NCBI RefSeq assembly: GCF_000372745.1
Contig: NZ_KB889674.1
Location: 1-64,000, forward strand
Direction: 5' to 3'
Length of the DNA stretch: 64,000 nt
DNA from: Embleya scabrispora DSM 41855
GTDB taxonomy: Bacteria > Actinomycetota > Actinomycetes > Streptomycetales > Streptomycetaceae
In this document: positions 9,240 through 17,751 of the stretch, one piece after another
Layout: every line of letters starts with the position of its first letter
Numbering within the stretch: position 1 is the stretch's first letter
Translations under genes and position numbers: made by a program
Notes under the pieces: model-generated
Databases searched by the model: none
Told to the model about the DNA's origin: nothing
What the model saw: the letters and a program-made list of their open reading frames with translations, nothing else

Positions 9240-9383
9240 GGGACGGCCCGGGGCCGCCTGGTCGCCTGCGGCGCCCCCGCGGAGGTCTGCACGGCCCCGC
9301 TGCTGTCCGAGCTGTACGGCCGCCCCCTGGATGTCATGCAACGCCCGGGCACCGACGAACTGTTGATCCTGCCGACGCGCTGA
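9240..9383 (+). pseudogene. ABC transporter ATPase (iron-siderophore type), C-terminal tail
   Basis: The last 43 codons before a stop at 9381-9383 read GRLVACGAPAEVCTAPLLSE then LYGRPLDVMQRPGTDELLIL. This is the characteristic end of FecE/FepC-type ATPases after the switch region. The nucleotide-binding domain is gone. Confidence 0.55.
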
Positions 9384-9788
9384 CCGCCGAAATCCGCGCC
9401 CCGGTTCCGCCCCGGTTCCGCACCCGGGGCGGCGGACGCCGGGAAAGCGGCGTGATGTCGTGCCGGTAAAAGCCCGCCCGCCGAATTTGTCGCCCCAGAG
9501 GATGTCGACGCGTTCCCCGCCATCCCCCGAGCGGTCGCGATACCGGGCGGTCGCGAAGAGGGCGCGACGGCCCCACGCCGTCGCTCCGGGCGGCCGATCA
9601 CGATCCTGTGCCGCGTACGAAAACGCCCGGTGGCGGGGGCGCCGGCCGGTAGTGGCCGGGTCGTCCCACACCACCGGGCGAGTAAAGCGGCACCGTCTCG
9701 AAGCGTCGGCACCCGCACGTCCCGACGCGTCGACTCGGTGTCGACCATCTCGAGCTCGGTGACTCGAGCTCGGTTGACTTCCGCCCGG
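9384..9788. other. Intergenic stretch, no gene seen
   Basis: Past the end of the secreted protein gene. A short direct duplication of a CGAGCTCGGT-like element lies near 9750-9775. No conserved protein or strong terminator was found. Confidence 0.4.
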
Positions 9789-11399
9789 CTAACTCAGGCT
9801 CAGCGTGAGCGCCCCCGAGTAGGTCCCCGGGCGTACGAACGCCGGGGTCGTCAACGTCAGGGCGGCGTCCGCCGAAACGCTGCCGCCCGTGGCTCGACCC
9901 TCGACCGGCGTCTGCGTGCACAACTGGGCCTGCGTCGCCCCGAGCGGCCCCGGGGTGCCGGGGGTGACCGTTCCGGGCGCGCCATCGGCCGCCACGCACG
10001 CGGGGGTCCAGGCCACGCTCCCGGCCGGGAGCTTGTCGGTGCCGTTCTGGGCCGTCAGCTCCGACATCGTGCCGGTGAGCGACCACCCGAGGTCGGTCCC
10101 TCGGGCATCGACCACGGTGACCCGGTTGAGCGCGGCGTTCAGGCGCAGCGGTTTGCCGTCGATCGTCGCGCTGCCGAAGTCGATCCGGCCGCCGGCCTGG
10201 GACATCGTCAGGCCGCCGGGCTTGATCTGCCCACTGACCGACTGGGTCAGCCGAGCCGGGCCCTCGCCCACCGTGTACGGCGTCCGCATTCCGATCGCGG
10301 GGTTGCCGAACTCGTACGCCGCGACCGCGGCGGTGGCCGCGGCGGTCACCGTGAACGTCGCGGTGAACGAGCCGTTCGCGTCGGCGGTGGTGGTCACGGC
10401 GTCCTCCGTCGGCGCCCCGGGCTCGTCCTGGGGTTGGACGGTGATCTGGGCGTTCGGCGAGAACGCGGTACCGGTGACGGTCACCTGGGTACCGACCGGA
10501 CCGGTGTTCGGGCTCAGCACGAGCCCCCGCCCGCCGACCGGTACGGACACGACGGTCAACGGCGCCTCCAGGGCCACCGATCCCGACGTGACCTTCAGGA
10601 GCGCCGCCGTACTGGGAACCGCGCCGGCGACGTGCACCCACCCCGACAGCACACCGTCGACGACCTTGACGTCGCTCGCGGCGATGGTCGAGTAGCCGTT
10701 GTCGCAGAATCCGCCGAACTCGGGGAAGCACATGGTCAACCCCACCGGACCGGCCGGCCAGTGCGCGCCGGACAGCGTGACCCGGGAGTTCGAGTCGACG
10801 GTGCTCGGAGTCGCGGTCAGCGTGGGCGCCTGACTGCCCTGCTCGACCGTGTACGACGCGACCACGCCGTTACCGGAGATCGGCACGCACGTCGCCGTCG
10901 CGAGCAGGTTTCCGCCGACGATGGTCTGCACCACGATCGACTTCAGGGTGAGGTCCACCGTGGACCCGGCCGCCGCACCGACGATCGTCGTAGGCACGGT
11001 GAACGGGGGCGGCACGATGGGCGTGTTCACCTCGATCGGCGTTTCGAACGACGGTGGCGCCACCGAGAGATCCCCGGTCGTGCCGCCGGACATGGCGAAC
11101 GTGTAGACGGACTTGATCGTCGCGAGCGGAATCGGAATCGGGCTGGTCGCCGGACTCCCGCCCGCCACGACGTGCATCGAGGTGGCACCGTCACCGTGTG
11201 TCGGGTCCAGGGTCACCTCGAACTGTTGCTGCCCCTCGGGGGCGCCGACCGGGGTCGTACATCGCATGACCGGGGTCACGGTGCCCGCGCCCGCCGACGG
11301 CGCGAGGGCGACCAGACCGCCGCCGAGGGCCAGGGCGGCTGCCGCCACCGAGGCGGCCCAGCGATGGCGGGTCAATCTTCGGGATAGCCGTTTTGACAC
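9789..11399 (-). CDS. Large secreted protein with DUF6801-like N-terminus and Ig-like/IPT-type repeat
   Basis: GTG at 11399 with GGAG 6 nt upstream starts a 536-residue protein. It has a clear signal peptide (MSKRLSRRLTRHRWAASVAA, then AAALALGGGLVALAPSAGA). The next part (VMRCTTPVGAPEGQQQFEVT) resembles the DUF6801 type of actinomycete exported proteins. A central IPT/TIG-like region contains LSPNTGPVGTQVTVTGTAFS, and the C-terminus has GWSLTGTMSEL, as in WxL-like surface domains. There is no anchor or transmembrane segment at the end, so it is probably released or wall-associated. It is divergent from the small secreted protein at 11739 and shares its control region. The function is unknown. 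Confidence 0.82.
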   Translation of the reverse strand: MSKRLSRRLTRHRWAASVAAAALALGGGLVALAPSAGAGTVTPVMRCTTPVGAPEGQQQFEVTLDPTHGDGATSMHVVAGGSPATSPIPIPLATIKSVYTFAMSGGTTGDLSVAPPSFETPIEVNTPIVPPPFTVPTTIVGAAAGSTVDLTLKSIVVQTIVGGNLLATATCVPISGNGVVASYTVEQGSQAPTLTATPSTVDSNSRVTLSGAHWPAGPVGLTMCFPEFGGFCDNGYSTIAASDVKVVDGVLSGWVHVAGAVPSTAALLKVTSGSVALEAPLTVVSVPVGGRGLVLSPNTGPVGTQVTVTGTAFSPNAQITVQPQDEPGAPTEDAVTTTADANGSFTATFTVTAAATAAVAAYEFGNPAIGMRTPYTVGEGPARLTQSVSGQIKPGGLTMSQAGGRIDFGSATIDGKPLRLNAALNRVTVVDARGTDLGWSLTGTMSELTAQNGTDKLPAGSVAWTPACVAADGAPGTVTPGTPGPLGATQAQLCTQTPVEGRATGGSVSADAALTLTTPAFVRPGTYSGALTLSLS

Positions 11400-11593
11400 G
11401 TTGCTCCTTCGTGTGGACGGCCGGTGCGGACGACCTGTTCGGAGCCCGTCGGAAACGAAAGGCGTAGCGAACTATTCGCACATTTGGATCATCCGTAGTC
11501 AAGAGCAAGATGCGACCCGATTCATTCGACACGTGTCACCATGATCGAGAAATACCCGGGAAACCGAATATTCTTTGCCGATATGACTGGTCG

Positions 11594-11645
11594 TGAATTG
11601 CGATCATGAATTGTCGATCTTGAATTTCGCTGTCGGAGAATTGCG
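11594..11645. repeat. Four imperfect direct repeats (TGAATT core)
   Basis: TGAATTG (11594), TGAATTG (11607), TGAATTT (11621) and AGAATTG (11637) recur at 13, 14 and 16 bp, most followed by a CGATC- or CGCT-like half. The spacing is just over one helical turn, in the AT-rich gap between two divergent secreted-protein genes. They are likely binding sites for a regulator acting on one or both. Confidence 0.45.
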
Positions 11646-11664
11646 CTCCGATCCTGCTTGACGA

Positions 11665-11682
11665 AATCCGAAACTTCGGATT
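11665..11682. promoter_or_regulatory. 18-bp palindrome, probable operator
   Basis: AATCCGAA, AC, TTCGGATT is a perfect 8+2+8 palindrome, 56 bp before the ATG at 11739 and just downstream of the direct repeats. Confidence 0.5.
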
Positions 11683-11738
11683 CACTCCAAATGCGCCGAC
11701 AGGAACTTCCGCAGTATCTGTCGAAAGGGGCTCCTTCC

Positions 11739-12242
11739 ATGTCACGATCCAAAGCCCTCGCGGCCGGCGCCGCCGTCTTCGCCGGTGCCATGGCCGCGAC
11801 CGTCGCACTCAGCGGCACGGCCACGGCCGGTGGCCCGTCCACCGCGAAGTACGACTGTCTGACCTCGATCGGGATCAGCTACACCGGCAAGAGCGCGACG
11901 TTCACCACCAACGCGTCGCACCAGATCTCGGCCACCATCGCGCTCGCGCCGCTGATCACCATCAACAACGGCGACCTCACGATCACCGCCAACCTCGGGG
12001 GTCCGAGCGGCACGGTCACCTTCAGCGGCACCGCCGGCACGTCCGGCCCCTTCGGTCCGGTCAACCTGGGTCCGCTGAACAAGACGGCGGGCACGATCTC
12101 CGCCGGTCAGGCCATGACCGTGATCCAGTCGGCCAGTCCGCCCAGCGCCACGAACTGGTCGGTCAAGCTGCACCACAATCCCAATAACGTCGACATCTGG
12201 TGTGTCGGCAAGAGTGCGTTCAGCCCGGCATTGACCTACTGA
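11739..12242 (+). CDS. Small secreted protein, function unknown
   Basis: ATG at 11739 follows GAAAGGGG. The 167-residue product has a signal peptide (MSRSKALAAGAAVFAGAMAA, then TVALSGTATA) and a beta-rich mature part with two Cys (YDCLTSIG and DIWCVGKS) that could pair. Its start (AKYDCLTSIGISYTGKSATF) parallels the first mature residues of the divergent 536-residue protein. This suggests two related exported proteins under joint control. A hairpin follows 8 nt after the stop. No catalytic motif is visible. Confidence 0.8.
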   Translation: MSRSKALAAGAAVFAGAMAATVALSGTATAGGPSTAKYDCLTSIGISYTGKSATFTTNASHQISATIALAPLITINNGDLTITANLGGPSGTVTFSGTAGTSGPFGPVNLGPLNKTAGTISAGQAMTVIQSASPPSATNWSVKLHHNPNNVDIWCVGKSAFSPALTY

Positions 12243-12250
12243 TCCACCAG

Positions 12251-12272
12251 CCCCGCCCTCGGCGCGGCGGGG
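12251..12272 (+). terminator. 7-bp GC hairpin after the small secreted protein
   Basis: CCCCGCC (12251-12257) and GGCGGGG (12266-12272) with an 8-nt loop, just after the stop at 12242; an outer GATCC/GGATC pair may extend it. Confidence 0.5.
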
Positions 12273-12642
12273 GGATCGACAGCAAGGGGTTCGACGCCGC
12301 TTCGATCGTCACGTTTGGGCCGGCCAGGCCCGAGGCGCCGTCGAACCCCGATGCGCACGACCTCGCGACCTCGCGACGTCCCGACTCCCGAGACCGGTGC
12401 CCGCCCCGAGGTCGCGGGCGCGGTGGGCTCGGCGGGGCGCCGGGCGGGTGTCCTTTCCGGCGTCGACGGGCAGCTCGCGCAGGCACGCGCGGCCTTCGGC
12501 CACGCGCTCCTCCACCGCGCGCACGTCCACTCGCGCGGCCGTCCGCAAGGCCAGGCGTTCCGCGCGGCAACATCAGCACACCCCCACGCCCGGCACGGTC
12601 CGGGCGTGGTCCGCCCAATCGGTGCCGGCGTCCGTCCACTCC
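12273..12642. other. Stretch without a supportable gene
   Basis: A minus-strand piece (VDVRAVEERVAEGRACLREL near 12480) looks helical and protein-like but has no recognisable relatives, start or boundaries. It may be the tail of a gene disrupted along with the neighbouring integrase. Confidence 0.3.
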
Positions 12643-13600
12643 TCAAGGGCCCGCGCCACGGATCGCCTCCGTCTGCTCCCGGTGGTACAGATACCGGTAG
12701 GTCGTTGCCGGACTGCGATGCCCGAGCAACCGCTGCACCGTCAACAACGGATTCCGCACCAGATGACCGGCCAGGTACGTCGAGCCGCCCTCGCGGCGCC
12801 CGGTCTCCTCCCGCACCACCAGGCGGGTCGGGATCGCCGACATGAACACCGCGCACGTGTGCCGAAGATCGTGGACCCGAACCCGTGCGGGCATCACCAC
12901 CCCCGCCGCCGTCGCCGCCTCACGCGCCCGCGAGGTCGCTTCGGCGAAGACCTGCTCCCACCGGGACTTGACCGGCATCAGTCCCCGCGCGCCGACGAAC
13001 AATGCCATCGGCTCCAACCCCCGCCCCCGATCGATCACCGTCACCCGACGCAGCGGCGCGGGCATCGCCGCGATCGCGAACACGCGTCGCCTGCCGTGTA
13101 GACGGCCGGCCGGCCGCACCCGGGTCTCGTCGACGTCGTCGACCACGAACAACCGTCCGCCTCCCGGGCCGACAACCGGCCTGCGGCTTTCACGGCGCGT
13201 GCTCGTTCGGTCCGGCGGTAGAGGTCGATCGACCGCAGCACCTCGTGGCGAATCACCACGTCGCGCGGGATGCCGTACTTGGCGACGGCGTGCAACCGCA
13301 CCCGCGCCCCCGAGCCGTCCGGGCGCGGTGGGTCGACCTCGATGTCGAGCAGGGTGGTGAACTCGCGCAGCCGCATCCCGGTCGTCACCGCCGACTCCCC
13401 CACAGCCATGTTCCGCAGCCGATCCCGCCCCCGAAAACTCGGATCGACCGCGCCACACTGCAACACCCCGCCCAGAGCGACCCGGTGCAGCAGTTGCCAC
13501 CGGGCGTGGGACAAGTGCCGCACGTCGAGGTCGTTGACCGTTCCCAGGACAGGGCGTCGCGCCCGTTGGCACGGACCAAGTACGGCATCACCGGCAACGT
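12643..13600 (-). pseudogene. Tyrosine recombinase/integrase, frameshifted
   Basis: The C-terminal catalytic part is intact in one frame: VRVHDLRHTCAVFMSAIPTR, then HLVRNPLLTVQRLLGHRSPA and TTYRYLYHREQTEAIR. This shows the His-x-x-Arg-His box, the LGH box and the nucleophilic Tyr. The upstream part (VNDLDVRHLSHARWQLLHRV, SAVTTGMRLREFTTLLDIEV) with the first catalytic Arg region is in another frame, with the shift near 13130-13190. The N-terminal arm-binding domain is missing beyond about 13600. This is a mobile-element integrase of the phage/ICE type; no att site could be identified. Confidence 0.75.
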
Positions 13601-13703
13601 CCCCGAGGAGACCGCCCAGCGGGATCTTCAACCCGTCCACGACATCACGACGAAACTTCAGTACCTCCCCTCGGCAGTCCGACAAGGCGCTAGCCTGACG
13701 GTT

Positions 13704-14147
13704 ATGCGTCCGATGACCCTCGAGGAACGAGATGCCTTCCTCGCAGAGCCTCATGTCGGGGTGCTGAGCGTCACGGCCGAGGCGGGACGTGCTCCGCTGA
13801 CCGTCCCGATCTGGTACGAGTACCAGCCGGGCAGACTCGTCAAGGTGATCACGGCCCCCGGCCTGCGCAAGGTCCGGCTCATCGAGGAGGCCGGCCGGTT
13901 CGCGTTGTGCGCGCAGGTGGCCGAAGTCGACGACTACCGGTACGTGTCGGTGGAGGGTCCGGTGACCGGGATCGAACCGACCTCGAAGCAGGAGCGCTTC
14001 GACCTGGCCGCCCGATACATGGGCCCGGACCGCGCCACCGACTACATCAACGCGACGGAAGAGACCGCGGCCGGCTACATCACGATCCACATGCGACCGG
14101 AATGGTGGCACACCTTCGACTTCAGAGTGACGCGCGACGGCCGGTAG
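13704..14147 (+). CDS. PPOX-fold (pyridoxamine 5'-phosphate oxidase-like) flavin/F420-binding protein
   Basis: A 147-residue protein starting MRPMTLEERDAFLAEPHVGV at ATG 13704. The order LSVTAEAGRAPLTVPIWYEY, then VKVITAPGLRKVRLIEEAGR and FALCAQVAEVDDYRYVSVEG is the split-barrel core of small PPOX-type proteins that bind FMN or F420 and reduce or sequester small molecules. The C-terminus (ITIHMRPEWWHTFDF) is typical. There is no clear Shine-Dalgarno site, so it may be leaderless. It stands intact between an integrase remnant and an oxidoreductase tail. Confidence 0.85.
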   Translation: MRPMTLEERDAFLAEPHVGVLSVTAEAGRAPLTVPIWYEYQPGRLVKVITAPGLRKVRLIEEAGRFALCAQVAEVDDYRYVSVEGPVTGIEPTSKQERFDLAARYMGPDRATDYINATEETAAGYITIHMRPEWWHTFDFRVTRDGR

Positions 14148-14330
14148 ACCGCGGTGAACCGGGTTCTGCTGTGCTCCGGCGTACGGCTGTGCTCCGGCGT
14201 ACGGCCTCGTCGAGCAACGCTACGGCGAAGTTGCCGGTCGAGATGCGAGACGCGCCCGTCTCGTCGGTGATCGGTTCGTCGGCGCCGAGCCGGTAGAGGC
14301 CCGTGCGTGAACCCGATTCCGGCAGCATGG
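14122..14330 (-). pseudogene. NAD(P)H-binding epimerase-like protein, C-terminal fragment
   Basis: The minus strand reads RTGLYRLGADEPITDETGAS then RISTGNFAVALLDEAVRR, the conserved ending of YwnB-type NAD(P)-binding proteins (G-x-Y-R-x-G-x-D-x-L, S-R-I-S-x-x-D-F-A). A perfect tandem 18-bp duplication (14168-14185, 14186-14203) inserts RRSTAV/RRSTAE at the end. The Rossmann core is missing. Its end overlaps the PPOX gene on the other strand. Confidence 0.6.
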
Positions 14331-14461
14331 GCGGGCTCAGAGGTCGCTTTCTGCCGATGTTTCATCCTGGAATTGGCTGTTTGTCCCATAGCGTTGGATC
14401 GCGCCAGGAGATCCTGGCCTCGCCGGTGAGGCACCGGGCCATCAGGTCATGGCGAGTTGAA

Positions 14462-14790
14462 TCATGGCCTCTCGGAGCGGGTGGGGAGGGTTTCGTAGTC
14501 GCGGGCCGGTCGGCGTCGGAAGACGGTCTCGGCGGCCGGGTCGGGATGGGGCGTGAGGTGGCGCTCGGCGGGACCGGCGAGAAGTCGGGCGTAGGCGGGG
14601 AGTTGGGGCGGTCGGGGTTCGGTACGGCCGGCTTCCCGGCCCACGACCGTCACGCGGGTGACGCCCAGGGCGTCGGCGACCTGCTGCCGGGTGAAGCCGC
14701 CGGCTTTGCGCAGCCGGGTGCGTTCGGCCAGGGGGCGGGAGATCGCTCGGGCCTATGCGAGCAGAGCGTCCACCGCGTCGTAGAGCCCGG
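14462..14790 (-). pseudogene. XRE-type N-terminal part resembling telomere-associated protein Tap
   Basis: Reading leftward, GLYDAVDALLA is followed by an in-frame TAG near 14756, then ARAISRPLAERTRLRKAGGF, TRQQVADALGVTRVTVVGRE and AGRTEPRPPQLPAYARLLAG. The DALLA/PLAERTRLRKA/ALGVTRxTVxxxEAGRTEPRPP pattern is what I recall for the N-terminus of Streptomyces Tap, which helps replicate linear telomeres. The normal protein is over 700 residues; here it ends after about 100 at 14462. I am fairly sure of the XRE helix-turn-helix and only moderately sure of the Tap assignment. Confidence 0.45.
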
Positions 14791-15121
14791 GCGCCGACCC
14801 ATCTGCGGCGGTTCACCGCGAACCACCACTTCGTCGGCGAGCCGACGCGGCCGCGCCCCATCGCGGCCCTCACGGGTGTCGGGGTCGACATGCCCGGGGG
14901 TCAATCGGGCGCCCTGGGACAACAGCCGCGACGTCGCGGTGTCGGAGCAGGTATTTCGCCGACCGAGTCCGGCGGCCGGATGCCAGGCCCGTCCACCACT
15001 TTGACCGAACCTGCAAGCAAAACGTCCCGGCGACTGCGAGACTACAACCGTCCAGTGGGTGACAGTCCGCAGTCGAATGGTCACCCATCAGCATGCACGG
15101 TATGACGCGAGAGGTGGCCAC

Positions 15122-16450
15122 ATGCCCGAGACGCCCAGGATCGACGTCGAGATCTCCGGTAGGCAGGCGACACCGACAGACACCCAGCGCGCGGCCCTCT
15201 CGGCCGCGTTGGCAAAAGCCCCGCCTCTCGGCATGCGCCTGGACGCGGCCGGCGAGGCGCGGCGCCCGAACGAGGTGTGGGAGCTCGTCTCCCCGCACGC
15301 CCACATGGGACGCAAGGCGACCGGCACCGCGGTCGTCCACTACGCCCCCGGGCATCGCACGCTGACGCGGCCGTTCATCTTCGCCGACGGCTTCAACTAC
15401 GGCCGCAGCGACCTGAAGGGGCTCTGGCAGCACTTCAACCGCGTCTACCAGGAGGGCACGCCGGGCTTCCTGGACCAGCTCCACGCGCTGGGCATCGACG
15501 TGATCCTGCTCGGCTTCGACGTGCGGCACAATCACATCCAGGCGAACGCCGGGGTCGCGGTCTCGTGTATCAGGCGCGCGATCCGCGAACGCGTCGGACA
15601 GGCACCGCTGATCGTCGGCGGCGTCAGCATGGGCGGTATGGTCACGCGCTTCGCGTTGGCCCGGATGGAGAGGGACGAGGACGAGCACGAGACCGGCACC
15701 TACCTGTCGTACGACACGCCGCACCTCGGGGCCTGGACGCCGCTGTCGCTCCAGCAGATGGCGTTCCAGTTCGAGCCGATCCTGCCCGAGCCGCCCGAGG
15801 GCCAGGCCAAGCAGGCCGAGCTGCTGCGCAGTGCCGCAGCGCGGCAGTTGCTCTGGGGCTCGGTGCCGGAGGCCGCGTACTCCGGTCCGGTGAGCGAGGC
15901 GGACCTGCGCCTGGACCTGATCCGCGAGCTGGACGACCTCCGCGGGTTCCCCGTGCGGCCGATCAAGCTCGGGGTCGCCAACGGTGCGGGCGACGGCACC
16001 CCCGGGAAACTCCCGCCCGGCGAGCCGGCGTTCGCGTGGGAGATGGAGGGCATCGCCAAGGCGGTCGCGTACGTCCAGCCGGATGGCGGTACGCGGCGAC
16101 GGGTCAGCGAGATGAGCCTCCTCGGCCCCGTGCTGACAGGAGCGACCTCGGACGTCCCGGCATTCGACGGCGCGCCCGGCGGCACGCTGCTGACCTACGG
16201 TGCGATCGCGGACCAGTTGGGGGCGCCGATCGAAGACGGCAGCCGTTTCAGCGGATTCGTGCCGACGGTGAGCGCAATCGCCCTGGACAAGGACCCGGTC
16301 ATCTGGACCGAAGACCTCTACCGCCCGGCCATCGAAATCACCACCGACGACGTCTGGCTGGACGACTTCCGATGCGCCAGGACCAACACCGAACACGGTT
16401 CGGTGCAGCGGGAACTCGTCGAGTGGATCGTCGAGAAGCTCGCGAAGTAA
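15122..16450 (+). CDS. Alpha/beta-fold hydrolase (lipase-like)
   Basis: ATG at 15122, preceded by GAGAGGTGG, opens a 442-residue protein. After an N-terminal tail (MPETPRIDVEISGRQATPTD), RPFIFADGFNYGRSDLKGLW supplies the oxyanion-hole strand. The nucleophile elbow GGVSMGGM (Ser about 169) follows the strand QAPLIVGG. The later YLSYDTPHLGAW is typical of PGAP1/lipase-like enzymes acting on esters. There is no signal peptide, so it is probably cytoplasmic. A candidate for the catalytic Asp is in SYDTPH or GVANGAGDGTPG; the His is uncertain. It is monocistronic with a strong terminator. Confidence 0.8.
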   Translation: MPETPRIDVEISGRQATPTDTQRAALSAALAKAPPLGMRLDAAGEARRPNEVWELVSPHAHMGRKATGTAVVHYAPGHRTLTRPFIFADGFNYGRSDLKGLWQHFNRVYQEGTPGFLDQLHALGIDVILLGFDVRHNHIQANAGVAVSCIRRAIRERVGQAPLIVGGVSMGGMVTRFALARMERDEDEHETGTYLSYDTPHLGAWTPLSLQQMAFQFEPILPEPPEGQAKQAELLRSAAARQLLWGSVPEAAYSGPVSEADLRLDLIRELDDLRGFPVRPIKLGVANGAGDGTPGKLPPGEPAFAWEMEGIAKAVAYVQPDGGTRRRVSEMSLLGPVLTGATSDVPAFDGAPGGTLLTYGAIADQLGAPIEDGSRFSGFVPTVSAIALDKDPVIWTEDLYRPAIEITTDDVWLDDFRCARTNTEHGSVQRELVEWIVEKLAK

Positions 16451-16485
16451 CAGCGCAGTAGCGGCCGGCACAACAAGGAGGACCC

Positions 16486-16524
16486 GCTGGTGGGCGGCCG
16501 ACGGATCGTCGGTCGCCCACCAGC
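16486..16524 (+). terminator. 18-bp hairpin terminator
   Basis: Outer arms GCTGGTGGGCG (16486-16496) and CGCCCACCAGC (16514-16524), one G-T wobble, then CCGACG/CGTCGG around GAT. It lies 36 nt after the hydrolase stop. Confidence 0.8.
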
Positions 16525-16558
16525 CGCCCACCGCGACCTCCGCCGCCTTCGGTGGCGG

Positions 16559-16834
16559 TCATGTCGGCGTCGACGAGGGCGCGCCGCGAGTACGCGCGCG
16601 TTCCCGACGCCGCCTCCGGGGGGATGAACGCGGAGGCGCCGGGCAGGCCGAGTGCGGCCATGTCCTCGGGGAGATCATCCGTGCGGCCTGTTTGATCTCG
16701 CCGGCGGCCGATTTCGCCGCCTCGGTGTGCCGTTCCTTGAGTCCTCGGGCCTCGCGGTGTATCCGGTCGACGGCGGCTTCGGCGGCGTCGATCCGTGTCT
16801 TGGCCTGTCGGAAGCGTTCCTGTCGGGCGTCGTC
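16559..16834 (-). pseudogene. Hypothetical protein, coiled-coil C-terminal half (split gene)
   Basis: The minus strand reads DDARQERFRQAKTRIDAAEA, AVDRIHREARGLKERHTEAA and KSAAGEIKQAARM, a heptad-rich coiled coil. A frameshift near 16680 leads to EDMAALGLPGASAFIPPEAA and the end near 16559. It may be the distal half of the gene whose N-terminal part lies at 17430-17713, with a transposase remnant between them. The family was not recognised. Confidence 0.4.
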
Positions 16835-17430
16835 AGCTGGACGCGGTACGGCTCGGGCCGGGCGAGGACGTCGCCGCCGCGACCGCCGCCCGGGTCCGCG
16901 TGGTTGTCGAACGCCTGGTCGCCGCTGGGCAGTGCGGACCGAAGGTTCCGGACGTGTTGATCGTGCTGGACGCCGGCTACGACGTCCCTCGCATCGCTCT
17001 CGTCCTTGCGGGACTTTTGGTTGAGGTGCTCGGCCGCATGCGCTCCGACCGGGTACCGCGGCGGCCCACGCCACCCGGGATCTACGACCGGCAAGGCGGC
17101 CGACCGCCCGAGCACGGCGCCGAGTTCGTCTTCGGGCAGCCCACGACGTGGGGCGATCCGTAGGGCCGTGACGACAACCGAGACCACCCGCATCGGCACC
17201 GCAGTCGCCACCGCGTGGGACCGACTCCACCCCCCCGGCTGACCCGACGCAGCGCGTGGGAAGGATTCGACGGCGAGTTGCCGATGATCTCCGGGACGGC
17301 CGTCCGACTCCAGGTCGCTCACCTGCCCAGTGGCGGCGAGGCCGAGCCGGTCCGGCCATGGTGGTCCAAGACCGACGCGACCGACGCCGACGTCGACCGC
17401 TGTCGGCAGTCGTTCCTGCGAGCAGACCGA
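16835..17430 (+). pseudogene. Transposase central fragment (IS4-like DDE type), frameshifted
   Basis: VPDVLIVLDAGYDVPRIALV, then MRSDRVPRRPTPPGIYDRQG, GRPPEHGAEFVFGQPTTW and (in the next frame) TRIGTAVATAWDRLHPP and WEGFDGELPMISGTAVRLQV are the middle of a transposase common in Streptomyces (D-A-G-Y-D catalytic strand). Start and C-terminal end are missing. The C-terminal block of the same type survives at 6268-6440. Flanking minus-strand pieces appear to be two parts of one interrupted gene. Confidence 0.7.
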
Positions 17431-17713
17431 GTGTGCAGCACGCAACTCGGCCCGGCAGGTCCGCGAAAAGGGCATCCGGGTCGATGCCGAAGCCGAACTC
17501 GATCCCCGACTCGGCCGGGAACAGGGTCGTATCAACGACGGAGCCATCGCGGATGACCTTGGCCCACCAGCCGCCGTCTGCGTCCAGGGCGAGCACCAGG
17601 CCGTAGCCCTTGGCTGTGGGCTCGACTCCCACGCTCGCGCATGCCGCCCCGTAGCTCTCCGCCATGTGGGCGGAACGCAACGGCGGGTAGGCAACGGTCT
17701 TGTCAGCGGGCAC
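17430..17713 (-). pseudogene. Hypothetical protein, N-terminal part (split gene)
   Basis: MAESYGAACASVGVEPTAKG, YGLVLALDADGGWWAKVIRD and GSVVDTTLFPAESGIEFGFG are well-formed and start at ATG 17665 (or GTG 17713, which adds 16 residues). The frame continues to ALFADLPGRVACCTLGLLAG and then meets transposase sequence at about 17430. No family was recognised; it is soluble with no motif of known function. Confidence 0.4.
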
Positions 17714-17751
17714 AGTTCGACCCGGGCAGGAATCGGACTCTGTAGCCGTGT

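Noticed and set aside
14870-16531. Minus-strand open frame of about 550 codons
   Set aside because: Complement of the well-supported alpha/beta hydrolase at 15122-16450, which has a ribosome site, a GxSxG motif and a terminator.
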